Assembly (NCBI GenBank): GCA_004014935.1
Contig: CP025323.1
Location: 434,001-498,000, forward strand
Length of the DNA: 64,000 nucleotides
Direction of reading: 5' to 3'
From: Saccharomycopsis malanga
Lineage: Eukaryota; Ascomycota; Saccharomycetes; Ascoideales; Saccharomycopsidaceae
Part shown: positions 28,515 through 39,143 of the stretch, piece by piece
Position numbering within the stretch: the stretch's first letter is position 1
How the letters are laid out: every line of letters begins with the position of its first letter
Position numbers and translations under genes: made by a program
The notes under the pieces: generated by a model
What the model saw: only the letters and a program-made list of their open reading frames with translations
Told to the model about the DNA's origin: nothing
The model's database searches: none

Positions 28515-31160
28515 ATGGGGAAGAAATTCGAAGACGATATTGGTACAGTAGACGCCGATAATGCAGCTGATGCAGGCAGTCATAAAAGTGGCAAAGAAAG
28601 TATCAAGGATGATGATGATAGTATCACTTTGATTAATGGAGATTTGGAGCAGGCTTTGGAAGAAAGTTGGAAACATACTGTCTTGGACAATATGTCTGAA
28701 GCTGGCGATACACTTGTTCACGGCGCGAAGCCTAAAAGAGTCATGTATACGCAAGGTTCATTTGAAGATGATCCAAGCAGTTTTCAACGAGGTGCGCAGG
28801 ACAATATGAATGAACTCATGTCTGCACAAGTCTCACAGTTGCAATATAACAATAATAGGCTTGCATTAGACAGGGCTGTTACGACAACGTTACAGATCTT
28901 GGAAGATTTGCAAAGGGAAAATGATGCCAGACATATTTTTTATCCGTTACAAGATAATGCTGATGATGATGATTTGAATGATGTCAGATCGATCAGAGCT
29001 TTGAAGAGAAGAAGTACTGTAGAGAGTTTACAAAAGTTAAATAAAGCAGATAAGAAAGAAGATAGTAAAAAGGAAGAAAATAAGAAAGAGGGGGATAGTT
29101 TGAGCTTTAAAGTACTCAGGTTAAACCTTAAAATGATTGGAGACCGTGAGAACTTATTGTCAACTTTGGATCAAGCGGCAGTTGCCAAGTTGTTAGATGA
29201 AAAGATACAATCTGTAGTCAAGCATTTGTTGTCTCTCAGAAAGAGAATTGACGATACCTCATCAAAGGTATTTGTTACTGGTGATTTGAACTCGGGAAAA
29301 TCTACTTTTTGTAATGCGTTGCTTCGAAGAAAGTTGTTGCCTGAAGATCAACAACCTTGTACCAGCGTGTTTAGTGAAGTTATTGATTGTAGAGAAAATG
29401 ATGGCATAGAAGAAGTGCACGCTGTTCCAATTGGATCTACTTATAACAGAAAAGATGAGTCCACCTATGAGATTTATCAACTAAAAGATTTGGAGGAATT
29501 GGTTGGTGAATACGACAAGTATGCCATTCTCAAAGTATATGTTAATGATAATAGATCTATCAGCAGATCATTATTGAGAAACGGAGTTATTGATATTAAT
29601 CTTATTGATGCTCCTGGATTAAACATGGATTCATATCAAACTACTGAAGTCTTCTCTAGACAAGAAGAAATAGATCTTGTTGTATTTGTTGTGAGCGCTG
29701 AGAACCATTTCACTTTATCTGCTAGAGAGTTTATTACTGCTGCTGCTAAAGAAAAACAGTTCATCTTCATTGTTGTGAACAGATTTGACTCTATCAAAAA
29801 CAAAGAGCGTTGTATCAAACGTATTCTTAGCCAAGTTCAATCGTTAAGTCCAGAAACTCATAAAGACGCCAGAGAATTTGTTCATTTCGTCTCATCATCT
29901 AATGTAATACCTGGAGGTGGTGGCGATGATCCTGGTAATGATCCTGGTAATGATGGCGGCAATGACAATAGTGGAGACCCAAATTTCGATCATTTAGAGT
30001 CGTCGCTAAGAAAGTTTGTTTTGGAAAAAAGAGCACTTTCAAAATTGGCTCCAGCAAAGAATTTCCTTGTAAAAACATTGGCAGATCTCGAAAGTCTTTC
30101 AGAATATAATGAAAATATCTATTTGAATGATAGATATAATATAGTCAATTCATTGAATGAGTTGATACCTGTTTATGACCAACAAGTCAAGAGAAATGAA
30201 CAGACCAATAAAGAGGTGGCCAAGTTGGTTGAGTCTATCAGCGACGACGTTTACGAGTTTTCTAGAAAGAGAATCAATACAGTAATTGACCAACTTGAAA
30301 CCCTGTTGGTAGACATTAAGATTAAGAATGTATATTCCATATACGATTATGCCAACGAAATTCAAAATGTCATGATCAATGAGGTTTTGAAAAGCGTGGA
30401 GGTTTCTGAAAGTTATGCTAAAAAAAAGACCATCGAAGGAGTTAATGCCATCAAAGGTATTGGCCAAAGCGCTTTGTCAGATGAGACATTTTTGAATGAT
30501 AAGGTTTTCAGAGAAGATTTTATGTTCCAACGTAAAAGGCATCATATTACAAAAAACCTTAACAGAGAAGTATCTTTTCTTGACTTTGTAGATCCTTCAT
30601 TCAGCATCATGGATTCTGTTGGTATCAACACGTCGGCTTTAACCAATTTAAGAGATTTCAAATTCAATTGGAAAAATTCCATGTCATTAATCTTTTTAGG
30701 CTCCTCCACTAAATTCCTTATCACCAAAAACGTTGTCATGAGTCTTTCTCAATACCGTTTTGTCACTGATGTTATTACGTCTAAATGGTTCATCAAAGTG
30801 GCACTTGTGGGGGCTGCTGGATTGGGTATTTACTTTCTCATCAGAGACGCTCCAAATGCCTTTAAGAGAAAATACGCCCAAAAGTTGAAACTTCAAATCA
30901 ACGAAATGGACTACACTACCAATAACGCTTTGCGAGTTTCAAAAGAATGTAGACTTGTTTTGCAATACCCTGCAAGAGAAGTATCAAGAAGATTTGATAA
31001 CCTCATTGCCGACAATTACAACAAAAAACAAAAGTTGGTCAAAGATTTGCAGAGTTTTGATATCAGTATCAACTTTTACAAAAAACTTTCCAAAAGATGC
31101 AAGGACCAAAAACGCATGGTCGAGTCATTTGATCTCGAGTCGATCTACCAAATTGATTAA
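28515..31160 (+). CDS. FZO1: Fzo1, mitofusin
   Basis: 881 residues from the ATG at 28,515; the frame is open slightly further upstream but only with TTG, so this ATG is taken. It is a dynamin-family GTPase of the outer mitochondrial membrane that drives fusion with Ugo1 and Mgm1. GTPase motifs: G1 VTGDLNSGKSTFCN (about 253), G2 QPCTSVFSE, G3 LIDAPGLNMDS, G4 VVNRFDS. Coiled-coil heptads lie at about 115-145 and near the C-terminus. Two membrane spans flank a short loop at about 735-785 (KWFIKVALVGAAGLGIYFLI). A lineage-specific Gly/Asp/Asn repeat lies at about 473-490. Turnover of Fzo1 by the F-box protein Mdm30 is known in S. cerevisiae; nothing in the sequence shows it here. Confidence 0.97.
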   Translation: MGKKFEDDIGTVDADNAADAGSHKSGKESIKDDDDSITLINGDLEQALEESWKHTVLDNMSEAGDTLVHGAKPKRVMYTQGSFEDDPSSFQRGAQDNMNELMSAQVSQLQYNNNRLALDRAVTTTLQILEDLQRENDARHIFYPLQDNADDDDLNDVRSIRALKRRSTVESLQKLNKADKKEDSKKEENKKEGDSLSFKVLRLNLKMIGDRENLLSTLDQAAVAKLLDEKIQSVVKHLLSLRKRIDDTSSKVFVTGDLNSGKSTFCNALLRRKLLPEDQQPCTSVFSEVIDCRENDGIEEVHAVPIGSTYNRKDESTYEIYQLKDLEELVGEYDKYAILKVYVNDNRSISRSLLRNGVIDINLIDAPGLNMDSYQTTEVFSRQEEIDLVVFVVSAENHFTLSAREFITAAAKEKQFIFIVVNRFDSIKNKERCIKRILSQVQSLSPETHKDAREFVHFVSSSNVIPGGGGDDPGNDPGNDGGNDNSGDPNFDHLESSLRKFVLEKRALSKLAPAKNFLVKTLADLESLSEYNENIYLNDRYNIVNSLNELIPVYDQQVKRNEQTNKEVAKLVESISDDVYEFSRKRINTVIDQLETLLVDIKIKNVYSIYDYANEIQNVMINEVLKSVEVSESYAKKKTIEGVNAIKGIGQSALSDETFLNDKVFREDFMFQRKRHHITKNLNREVSFLDFVDPSFSIMDSVGINTSALTNLRDFKFNWKNSMSLIFLGSSTKFLITKNVVMSLSQYRFVTDVITSKWFIKVALVGAAGLGIYFLIRDAPNAFKRKYAQKLKLQINEMDYTTNNALRVSKECRLVLQYPAREVSRRFDNLIADNYNKKQKLVKDLQSFDISINFYKKLSKRCKDQKRMVESFDLESIYQID

Positions 31161-32048
31161 ACTTGTAAATTTACTTTTCATGATTGACGAAATTTTGTTT
31201 GTTTTTACGTTTTTGTTCTTCTTTATATACTTATTTTTCAACCCATATCTTGTATAATTATGCCCAATGGGCAAATTGCTTTTTTTATGGCAATCACGTA
31301 CTGTATTTGAATTTACGATATCTATAAGACTAAGAATAAGTTATGTGATGACTCGCACGTTGTCCTGATAGAACATTGATATTGTTCCTCTGTATTTGAC
31401 TGGTTAGTAAATTAGGGTTTCTTAATATAATGCAACACTCCTTATTGGTGAATCCACAAATTATTAGTCTTCATTTACTGCTCAAATTGAATACCTAATG
31501 ATGTTCATTAGAATAAGAGAGCAAAGCTTGGCTTTCTTGAAGTCATTGATCAAGTTCAGCACCATATCATTGAACTTTAGTGTGCTCTCGTTGCTTATTC
31601 ATTGCTATTCAATGGCACTCAGTTTTTTTTCTTTTTTTTTGATTCAATTTCAACATACATTTGTTACAATCACTCACATCTAACAAGCAAGTTTACAGTT
31701 AATTATAATCTTCTTAACAAACTTCCTTACTTATTACAGTATCATTTACTTTGCCTATGCATAGTAATAATTCTTTTTCTTTGTGAAATTACACGTATTC
31801 AAATATGATTCCATTCCATCTCTAATTACACTACTAAAGTTTATGATGACGACATCTCATAGACATCTACGGTTAATTAGGGCACTCGAGAGAATTATTG
31901 TATAGCGAGAAAAAAAAAATTTTTTCAATCATGACAATATATATTATCACGTGCTATGAATCATCGAGAAACAGTATAAGACCTGAGTCGAAAGAGGCAA
32001 CGAATTTGGCATAAATAAGATGATCAAGTGGCAGGGCAATAAATTGAT
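31161..32048. other. Spacer FZO1/DLD2
   Basis: AT-rich, no gene seen. TCACGTG (31,947-31,953), a Cbf1-type E-box, lies about 95 bp upstream of the DLD2 start, next to TATATATTAT. Confidence 0.5.
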
Positions 32049-33671
32049 ATGAGAGCTGGGTACTTGAGATTGTGTGTGGCTCGTTCTGGGCTCAAATTTT
32101 CTGGTGCATTGGCGAAATCTAGTGTGATTTCTGCAAGCAGTCTAGTGGGTAATTTTCAAAATGGAGTTTCGAGGCTACAGCAGCGTGCGAACTACGCTAC
32201 AAAGAAGCCAGTGGCTTTGACTGCGGAGTCATATAGTTATGTTAAGAGGGACCAGAGATTCAAGCATCTTGAAGCTGCAGATGTAGAATATTTCAAGAGT
32301 ATCTTGGAGAGCGAGAGTGCAGTTGTGACCGATGACTTGGATTTTTTCAATGAAGATTACATGAGAAAGTACAAGGGACAATCAAAGTTGGTTTTGAAGC
32401 CAAAGACTACTCAACAAGTGTCTAAAATTTTGAAATATTGTAACGAAAATAAGTTGGCAATTGTTCCCCAAGGAGGAAATACCGGATTAGTTGGTGGTTC
32501 GGTACCAGTTTTTGACGAGATTGTCTTGTCGCTCTCTGCTTTAAACCAGATCAGATCGTTCGATAAGGTCAGTGGCATTTTCAAAGCTGATGCAGGAGTT
32601 ATATTGGAAAATGCGGACAATTTCTTGGCTGAACATGGTTACATTTTCCCGTTAGATTTAGGTGCTAAAGGTTCGTGTCATGTTGGAGGTACTATTGCTA
32701 CTAATGCTGGTGGGCTAAGATTATTACGCTATGGGTCTTTGCATGGCTCTGTCTTGGGCTTGGAAGTCGTCTTGGCGGATGGAACGATTGTTGACTCGTT
32801 ACATTCCTTGAGAAAGGATAATACTGGTTACGATACCAAACAGATTTTCATTGGTTCCGAAGGTACTTTGGGTGTTATTACTGGGTTTTCTGTCTTATGT
32901 CCATCAAGACCAAAGTCGCAGAATATTGCGTTCCTTGGCGTTGAGTCATTTGAAGCTGTGCAGAATGCATTCATTGAGGCCAAGTCAGGATTGTCTGAGA
33001 TCTTATCTGCCTTTGAGTTTATGGACCATAAGTCGCAGGAGCTTGTTAAACAACACAACAACGTTGATTATCCATTAGAAGAGGCCTATCCTTTTTACGT
33101 TTTGATTGAGACATCGGGATCTAATAAGGAGCATGACGATGCCAAGTTAGAAAAGTTTTTGGAAGACGCCATGGAAAAGGAAATTGTTGCCGATGGTATT
33201 GTTGCTCAGGACCAAACCCAATTACAGAACTTGTGGACTTGGAGAGAACATATTCCTGAAGCATCTCAAGCAAATGGGGGCGTTTACAAATATGACGTTT
33301 CCTTGCCTTTGAACGTACTTTATGACTTGATTCCCGCTGTGGATGCCAAGCTCAAGGAAGCAAATTTGGTGGGTGACACCGACGAGTTCCCAGTAATTGC
33401 TCCTGTGGGTTATGGCCATCTTGGTGACGGAAACTTGCATTTGAACGTTGCTGTCAGAAGATACTCCAAAGACGTAGAAAAGGCACTTGAACCTTTTGTT
33501 TACGAATGGATATCAAGCCATCGTGGTTCCATTTCTGCAGAACATGGCCTTGGCTTCCAAAAGAAAAACTACATTGGTTACAGCAAATCTGCCAATGAAA
33601 TCAAGTTGATCAAAGATCTCAAACAGCACTACGATCCTAATGGTATTCTTAATCCGTACAAATACATATAA
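32049..33671 (+). CDS. DLD2: D-2-hydroxyglutarate dehydrogenase / D-lactate dehydrogenase, mitochondrial
   Basis: 540 residues (Dld2 530 aa). The basic N-terminus (about 1-55, ending near [11 protein letters not shown]) is a mitochondrial presequence. An FAD-binding type-4 (VAO) domain lies at about 105-285 with [20 protein letters not shown] and [20 protein letters not shown]. The FAD-oxidase C domain follows, with [16 protein letters not shown] (metal-binding His) and [11 protein letters not shown]. The enzyme oxidises D-2-hydroxyglutarate to 2-oxoglutarate (Dld3 reduces pyruvate in the same cycle). The presequence favours the mitochondrial Dld2 (Aip2) over cytosolic Dld3. It could also act on D-lactate. 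Confidence 0.93.
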   Translation: MRAGYLRLCVARSGLKFSGALAKSSVISASSLVGNFQNGVSRLQQRANYATKKPVALTAESYSYVKRDQRFKHLEAADVEYFKSILESESAVVTDDLDFFNEDYMRKYKGQSKLVLKPKTTQQVSKILKYCNENKLAIVPQGGNTGLVGGSVPVFDEIVLSLSALNQIRSFDKVSGIFKADAGVILENADNFLAEHGYIFPLDLGAKGSCHVGGTIATNAGGLRLLRYGSLHGSVLGLEVVLADGTIVDSLHSLRKDNTGYDTKQIFIGSEGTLGVITGFSVLCPSRPKSQNIAFLGVESFEAVQNAFIEAKSGLSEILSAFEFMDHKSQELVKQHNNVDYPLEEAYPFYVLIETSGSNKEHDDAKLEKFLEDAMEKEIVADGIVAQDQTQLQNLWTWREHIPEASQANGGVYKYDVSLPLNVLYDLIPAVDAKLKEANLVGDTDEFPVIAPVGYGHLGDGNLHLNVAVRRYSKDVEKALEPFVYEWISSHRGSISAEHGLGFQKKNYIGYSKSANEIKLIKDLKQHYDPNGILNPYKYI

Positions 33672-33794
33672 GTAATCTTTGGTGAAATTACTTTTTATAG
33701 AACAAACATACTTTATAATATTAAATACATAATTCATAAGTATCAACGTAGTTTAGGACCAGATAAAGTATATATATATATGGTTATAAGCTCC

Positions 33795-33843
33795 GGCACG
33801 TATATAGGAATTTTCAGGGAACGTGCCTGTCCGGTAACGTGCC
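33795..33843. promoter_or_regulatory. Three GGCACGT/AACGTGCC boxes upstream of IZH3
   Basis: GGCACGT at 33,795-33,801 is inverted relative to two AACGTGCC boxes at 33,820-33,827 and 33,836-33,843, which are 16 bp apart start to start. They lie 220-265 bp before IZH3 in the 389-bp spacer after DLD2. The cluster suggests a regulatory site; the factor is not known. Confidence 0.4.
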
Positions 33844-34060
33844 CTCAATACTTTCTTTTTCTCGAGTGTTGATTGAACATTCATTCCACCGGCTAAATAA
33901 AGAAAGGAGAAACAATAGTCATTTAATTGATCCACGTTTCTTACAAACACTACTGTTGTTGGTGTTTTTATCATACAATAAGCCCTGGAGGTTTATAGGA
34001 TTGATAACAAGCGGGCTTTTTTCCATTATTCTGTAGATACGGACATATAGCACCTTTAAT

Positions 34061-35680
34061 ATGAGTTCTACAACAGGAAGCAGAACCTTGGTGGAGGGCG
34101 AAACTGGGGTTGTCAACAGAAGAAGGACAGAAAATGCTATTGGAAACAGACATGAAGGTGATGCTTTGGAGGAGAATTTGCTCAGTACAATAGATCGTTT
34201 TCTTGAAACTCTTGAGCAAAAGTTGGATTTATTTGAACAATATTTCACAAGAACTAAGACTGGAACCTCATATGTTAAGGAAGCTATTGATAATAAGCCA
34301 AAGACTGACGGCAAAGGACATGTTAACGAAGCAGATTTGCAAAAGTTTTATGAATTGTTGAAGCTTATGAAGGCATCTTTGTTGGAATCCACATCATCAA
34401 AATTAGAAACCATCAGCAGCTTTTTCAATGAAAACTATACTGCTTTGTTTTCCTCCGTTTCCCATAATCACTCAGGTTCTTTCATACGGAACTCCTCGAC
34501 AGCTCTCCATGACCAAATCATGCTTGGTTTAGAACATCTTGAAGTCAAGTTGAATCAAGCTGATCAACTTATTGGGAACTTCCAACCTAAATTTAATATT
34601 GATTATCTCAATTATTACAACTATGAGCTGGCCCTCAGTCAAGGAAGTCACAAAAATCTACATTATTATCAGTTGCCTTTTCTTTGGAGAGAAAATAGAT
34701 TCATTATTCATGGCTATCGATTCTATTCCAAAAAACGTACTCTATTAAAAAGTATTTTCGCCTATCCTTTCCATAATGAATCCGCTAATATCTGGACCCA
34801 TCTTCTAGGTTCTCTATTGATTACCTTTTTAACTTTCTATCATTTCCCTACCACCCCAGCATACCATAGAAATGTTGCCGCAAGCGGCTTTTTTGACAAT
34901 GTTTTCGTTTATTTGTTCTTGTTCGCATCGTTCAATTGTTTGGTATGCTCCACATTTTGGCACACTTTCACCGGAACTGCAAATTTGCCTTTCAGAAACC
35001 GTTGTGTATGTCTTGACTATACCGGAATCACTGTACTTATTTCCGCTTCTATCATCAGTGTCCAATATTGTTCGCTATACTACTTTCCTATTCTTCAAAA
35101 ATTCTTTATGTCTGTCACTTGCACATTATCGTTGCTTGGATTCTACTTGAACTGGTCTCCTCGTTTTGATAGACCTGAAAGTAGACCACTTAGAGTCTTG
35201 TTTTTTGTTCTCTTGGCCACTTCTGGTATTACCTGTTTCATAACCCTTTGCCTCTACAAAGGTTTTTCTCATTCCTTTAGGTATTTTGCTCCTCTATTGG
35301 TCTCTTTTGGCTCATACATCACCGGTGTGGTCTTTTACAGTTTGCTCATTCCAGAGAGATGGAGAACCGATGTCATTCTTGATGAAGCCTTACCAGATAC
35401 TAACTGCATGTACGAAACTATTAGCGAGGAAATCAATAAGTCTAAAGGGACTCCTGACCTTTGCAGTTGTGATAACCTCATTGATAAACACTTTTTGGAA
35501 AACCATTTCAAAACCGAACCTTCAAAAACCCTTAATTACGGCAAGTTCATGTCTTTATGGTGGGTCGACTATGTCTGTTCTTCTCACACCATCTGGCATT
35601 TCTTTGTTTTGTGCGGCATTTTGGGCCATTACTGGGGAGTGTTGCAAATGTTTGCCCAGATAGAAGTCAACAAACCTTAG
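34061..35680 (+). CDS. IZH3: Izh3-like PAQR/adiponectin-receptor family membrane protein
   Basis: 539 residues (Izh3 543). A long hydrophilic N-terminal half (about 1-200, helical, acid-rich) precedes the PAQR core: YYQLPFLWRENRFIIHGYRF, then FHNESANIWTHLLGS and seven membrane segments, with CSTFWHTFTG and the C-terminal SSHTIWHFFVLCGILGHYWG carrying the conserved histidines of the metal-dependent active site. The length and N-terminal extension point to Izh3 rather than Izh1, Izh2 or Izh4. The family affects zinc and sterol homeostasis, and ceramidase-like activity is proposed for it. It lies 389 bp downstream of DLD2. Confidence 0.9.
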   Translation: MSSTTGSRTLVEGETGVVNRRRTENAIGNRHEGDALEENLLSTIDRFLETLEQKLDLFEQYFTRTKTGTSYVKEAIDNKPKTDGKGHVNEADLQKFYELLKLMKASLLESTSSKLETISSFFNENYTALFSSVSHNHSGSFIRNSSTALHDQIMLGLEHLEVKLNQADQLIGNFQPKFNIDYLNYYNYELALSQGSHKNLHYYQLPFLWRENRFIIHGYRFYSKKRTLLKSIFAYPFHNESANIWTHLLGSLLITFLTFYHFPTTPAYHRNVAASGFFDNVFVYLFLFASFNCLVCSTFWHTFTGTANLPFRNRCVCLDYTGITVLISASIISVQYCSLYYFPILQKFFMSVTCTLSLLGFYLNWSPRFDRPESRPLRVLFFVLLATSGITCFITLCLYKGFSHSFRYFAPLLVSFGSYITGVVFYSLLIPERWRTDVILDEALPDTNCMYETISEEINKSKGTPDLCSCDNLIDKHFLENHFKTEPSKTLNYGKFMSLWWVDYVCSSHTIWHFFVLCGILGHYWGVLQMFAQIEVNKP

Positions 35681-36089
35681 ATGGTTGTTTTATGGTTCTC
35701 AGCATTTCCCTTATATTCATGTCCCTAATTGCTACGCATTTCATCGCTTTATCACACTTTTATTTCATTTGTCTTTTCTTCTATACCTGTCTTAGAATTG
35801 CTTTTATTTGTCCACTTTACGGTCAAAGGTCATTGCTCATATTATATTTCAAGTATCTAGCCTTTGTCATTGTTTTATTATGGTTTTATATTCTTGCGCT
35901 TTTACATTCTTTTTTACGCTTCGTTTACATTTCAACGTTTTGATATTCTTTATTTACACTTTTGTTCTCTGCTGTTACCAATTACCAGCACAAAGATACC
36001 ATTTATTCCTTTTTGTCAAGTTCTTCATATGCCAAAACTCAATATATATATCCATCGCAAAGCAAACAAGCTTTTGTAGCTGAAACGAC
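35681..36089. other. Convergent spacer IZH3/ESF2
   Basis: T-rich 3' flank shared by two convergent genes. The overlapping frames are Phe/Leu-rich translations of the T-rich strand. Nothing else seen. Confidence 0.5.
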
Positions 36090-37106
36090 TCAATTTCCCT
36101 GCTCCTCTCTTTGCTTCTTTTTTTTCTGGATGTTCTCAATCATCTTGGACTTCTCTACGTTCTTTATGAATGCCTTGTTCAACTTGTTGGCATTCGAAAT
36201 TTCCATCATCAACTTGGATTGTTTTGCTTCGTTTTCCTTTGCCATCTGGCTTGTCAAATCGATCCACTTGAAATGTTTCAAATACTTAAGATTCATAATG
36301 TCGTCATAATAAAAAGTGCCCTTTTTTCCACCAATCTTTTGCCCATTCAAGGTATCTACACAAAGCTTTGCATCACGTTTATTCAAAAACTCAGCCCATC
36401 CTTCAACGTACATTTTTTTCTTGTTTCCTCCATATTTCACTCTCTTCTGGTATTGAAGATGACTCTCTGGCTTTAAAAACAATCTGTCTATTTTTCCAAA
36501 CCGGGAAAGAATCTGGCGCATTTTTGCCGGTTTCATATAAGGTGGAACCTTTGAGATATACACTACCCCAGTTTTCTTGAGCTTTTTCTCGATTTTGGCG
36601 ATTTTCTCAGCTGATATCGTAGCCATGTCTTGGTTATCGTAGAGAGACGATTTCTGATTGAGACGATTGTAGGAGTCTTCATCAAGTACATCCTTATCAT
36701 CATGTACTATACTCTTAGCCTTTTTCTGCTTGCTACTGTCATTCTTGTGCCCTTTGTTTTTTATTTCCTCCTCTTCATCTTCATCTTCTTCTTCATCTTC
36801 TTCATCTTCTTCATCTTCTTCATCTTCTTCATCTTCTTCATCACTTGCATTGAATGCATCAAAATGATCTCGTTTCTTTGATATTGTACTATTCTTCTTA
36901 CCCGATCCTCCTCTTCTTTCAGCATTTTTACTCTCTTCATCCTCGCTAACTTCCTGACTTAATTCGTCACCGCTGTCCTCGTCATCAGACAAATTCATTG
37001 TCAATTCAAAATTCAACTTTTGTTGGTCTTGCTTGGAAGTATTGGCTATTCTTTCCTCATCACTACTGTCATCAAAATATTGACTCGACAGATTTTCGGT
37101 CTTCAT
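36090..37106 (-). CDS. ESF2: Esf2, small-subunit processome RNA-binding protein (ABT1 family)
   Basis: 338 residues (316 in S. cerevisiae). The N-terminal half is acidic with a Glu-Glu-Asp run from a GAA/GAT repeat (36,771-36,845). An RRM-like domain begins VVYISKVPPYMKPAKMRQIL and continues SRFGKIDRLFLKPE, with the family block YVEGWAEFLNKRDAKLCVDT and LKYLKHFKWIDLTSQMAKEN. The end is a basic helix (NIQKKKKQREEQ). Esf2 activates the helicase Dbp8 in 18S rRNA processing in the nucleolus. It is divergent from SQT1 with a 344-bp shared promoter. Confidence 0.94.
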   Translation of the reverse strand: MKTENLSSQYFDDSSDEERIANTSKQDQQKLNFELTMNLSDDEDSGDELSQEVSEDEESKNAERRGGSGKKNSTISKKRDHFDAFNASDEEDEEDEEDEEDEEDEEEDEDEEEEIKNKGHKNDSSKQKKAKSIVHDDKDVLDEDSYNRLNQKSSLYDNQDMATISAEKIAKIEKKLKKTGVVYISKVPPYMKPAKMRQILSRFGKIDRLFLKPESHLQYQKRVKYGGNKKKMYVEGWAEFLNKRDAKLCVDTLNGQKIGGKKGTFYYDDIMNLKYLKHFKWIDLTSQMAKENEAKQSKLMMEISNANKLNKAFIKNVEKSKMIENIQKKKKQREEQGN

Positions 37107-37450
37107 TTCTTCCGTTAGTTGATATCTTATTCTAAAGCTTCACTTGCTCTATTTATATCATCAACTTATATACATGTTCTATATACTACCCTCACTATAA
37201 AAATTTTTTATTCAATGTCCCGCCAAGAAGGTATATATCATTTAAATGGAACGCTCATCTCGTCACATGTTTTGTCAAAAAAAAAATTTTTTAGGGGAAG
37301 TGCATAGTGTATATTAGATTATTAATGGAAAAGGATTAGCGATCTGAAGTTTTTGGCCTGGCGAAATTCATTATTTATTGCTCATTATCGTTATTGTTTG
37401 GTAGCAATTGGGGCGTAGAGATTAAAATTTAGGAGTTAATAGGATTCAAT
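37107..37450. promoter_or_regulatory. Bidirectional ESF2-SQT1 promoter with RRPE- and PAC-like motifs
   Basis: AAAAATTTTTTA at 37,198-37,209 and a second A-run/T-run junction at 37,278-37,293 match RRPE. GATGAGC (minus strand, about 37,253-37,259) is a PAC core. Both flanking genes act in ribosome assembly, so shared control is plausible. Motif reading only. Confidence 0.5.
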
Positions 37451-38719
37451 ATGAGCAACGAAAATAGTAATATTGTGCCATCTGAGGCTGATGAGTATAT
37501 AGCGGCCAATGAGGTTGCCGAGGAAGTCATAGATGATGGTAACGATGGGCAGGAACCAATAGATGAAGATGACGACGACGATCAACAGGGGGTTAACGGG
37601 CAGGAAGGAGATGATGATGTTTTGGAGATTGACATGTCCAACAACTCATGGACTTATTTTGATAATCATAAGGACTCGGTATTCATGATTGCAGGCCATC
37701 CAAAGTTGCCAGTGGTTGTCACTGGCGGCGGTGATAATTTGGCGTATATATGGACTACCCATTTGCAGCCACCAAAGGTAATCAGCACCATTAATGGACA
37801 CACCGAGTCGGTTATCGCTGGAGGCTTCACCAGCGATGGTGATTACGTGATAACAGGCGATATGACCGGAAAAGTGATTGTGTACAAGTCTTTTAAAAAG
37901 GGCCAGGTGTGGAAGTTTCATGGGGAGGTTGAGACTGTCGAGGAAGTGGTGTGGATCTCTGTCCATCCTAAACAACCAATATTCGCTTTTGGTGCTACTG
38001 ATGGTTCTGTTTGGGTTTATCAAATTTCCCCAGACATCACACAAATCATGTCTGGATTCTCACATTCCACAGAATGTACCAATGGTACTTTCGTTAATGT
38101 CAACGACCCTGACGCATTATCGTTGGTCACTTGTTCTGAAGACTCTACTATCATTCAGTGGAACTGCTATGCAAATGAAGCACAGTTCAAATTCCACTCA
38201 ACAGACTTCAAAGGCGAGCTTCCACCATGGGTGTCTTTATCCATAGAAGAAGATTTGAACATCGCCGCTTTGGGGTCCAGAGACGGCTCGCTTTTTATCT
38301 ACAATGTCATGAGCGGAAATATTATTGATTTTTTCAAGGCTATTGAACTTACAGAAGACCAAGACATTTTTGATGCTAGTATTGAAGCTCTCGGTTGGTG
38401 TTCAAGTTTATCCGTGTTGGCAGTGGGCTTGGTTTCGGGAGACTTATTCTTTTTCGATTCTAAGACTTGGAAGCTCAGAAGATCACTCAAGTTTGAAGAC
38501 GCAATCACTAAGGTTGAGTTCATTAACAAGACTCCAATTTTGGTTGTTAGTTGCTTGAACGGCAAAATCTACAAGTACGATATCAGATCTGCAGACAAGG
38601 AGTTGTTCGTGGGCGTTGGTCACAATATGGGTGTTTTGGACTTCGTAGTACAGGACAATGGTCAGAAATTGATAACAGCTGGTGATGAAGGTGTCTCGTT
38701 GATTTTCAAAACCGATTAA
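37451..38719 (+). CDS. SQT1: Sqt1, WD40 chaperone of ribosomal protein uL16
   Basis: 422 residues (431 in S. cerevisiae). An acidic N-terminus (about 5-60, D/E-rich) precedes a WD40 propeller: DSVFMIAGHPKLPVVVTGGG, DNLAYIWTTH, GHTESVIAGGFTSDGDYVIT, then KYDIRSADKELFVGVGHNMG and a terminal AGDEGVSLIFKTD. Sqt1 binds nascent uL16 (Rpl10) and delivers it for late 60S assembly. The closest animal relative is AAMP. It shares a promoter with ESF2. Confidence 0.93.
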   Translation: MSNENSNIVPSEADEYIAANEVAEEVIDDGNDGQEPIDEDDDDDQQGVNGQEGDDDVLEIDMSNNSWTYFDNHKDSVFMIAGHPKLPVVVTGGGDNLAYIWTTHLQPPKVISTINGHTESVIAGGFTSDGDYVITGDMTGKVIVYKSFKKGQVWKFHGEVETVEEVVWISVHPKQPIFAFGATDGSVWVYQISPDITQIMSGFSHSTECTNGTFVNVNDPDALSLVTCSEDSTIIQWNCYANEAQFKFHSTDFKGELPPWVSLSIEEDLNIAALGSRDGSLFIYNVMSGNIIDFFKAIELTEDQDIFDASIEALGWCSSLSVLAVGLVSGDLFFFDSKTWKLRRSLKFEDAITKVEFINKTPILVVSCLNGKIYKYDIRSADKELFVGVGHNMGVLDFVVQDNGQKLITAGDEGVSLIFKTD

Positions 38720-39072
38720 CTTTTATAATCTTCACATTCTTCAGTTTCTTTGTTCTCATTAATATCATCAATATCATGGTTTTCGTTCAAATTGTTTGTT
38801 TATATTTACCTGATGTAGAATTTTTGCAGTTGTATTCAATAACCTAATTTAAGCTGCTAATAGTCAACAGACATATTCGAACATATCGAGAAAGTTGATT
38901 TTACAAAATAGCTTTTCAGCACTCATGGCAAGAATACTAGAATGCAACGTTAGGGCGCAACTCCCTGAAAAGTATAAGTTTAAAAAATATGAGGCAAGTA
39001 TTCTCAGAAAGAAATTTCTTATGAAAGATCGTTGCTTTTGAACAATTCAATAGACGTAATTGGCAAAAAAAA

Positions 39073-39143
39073 TGCGTAGACCGGGAATCGAACCCGGGGC
39101 TCAACGATGGCAACGTTGAATTTTACCACTAAACCATCCACGC
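39073..39143 (-). tRNA. tRNA-Gly(GCC), copy 1
   Basis: Read on the minus strand it starts GCGTGGATGGTTTAGTGGTA, has the anticodon loop TTGCCAT and the T arm CCGGGTTCGATTCCCGG, and ends TCTACGC plus A. The acceptor pairs over seven positions with one G-U. There is no intron. A run of seven T (minus strand) follows as terminator at 39,066-39,072. Confidence 0.97.

Noticed and set aside
38924-39040. 38-codon frame after SQT1
   Set aside because: No recognisable feature, length compatible with chance.
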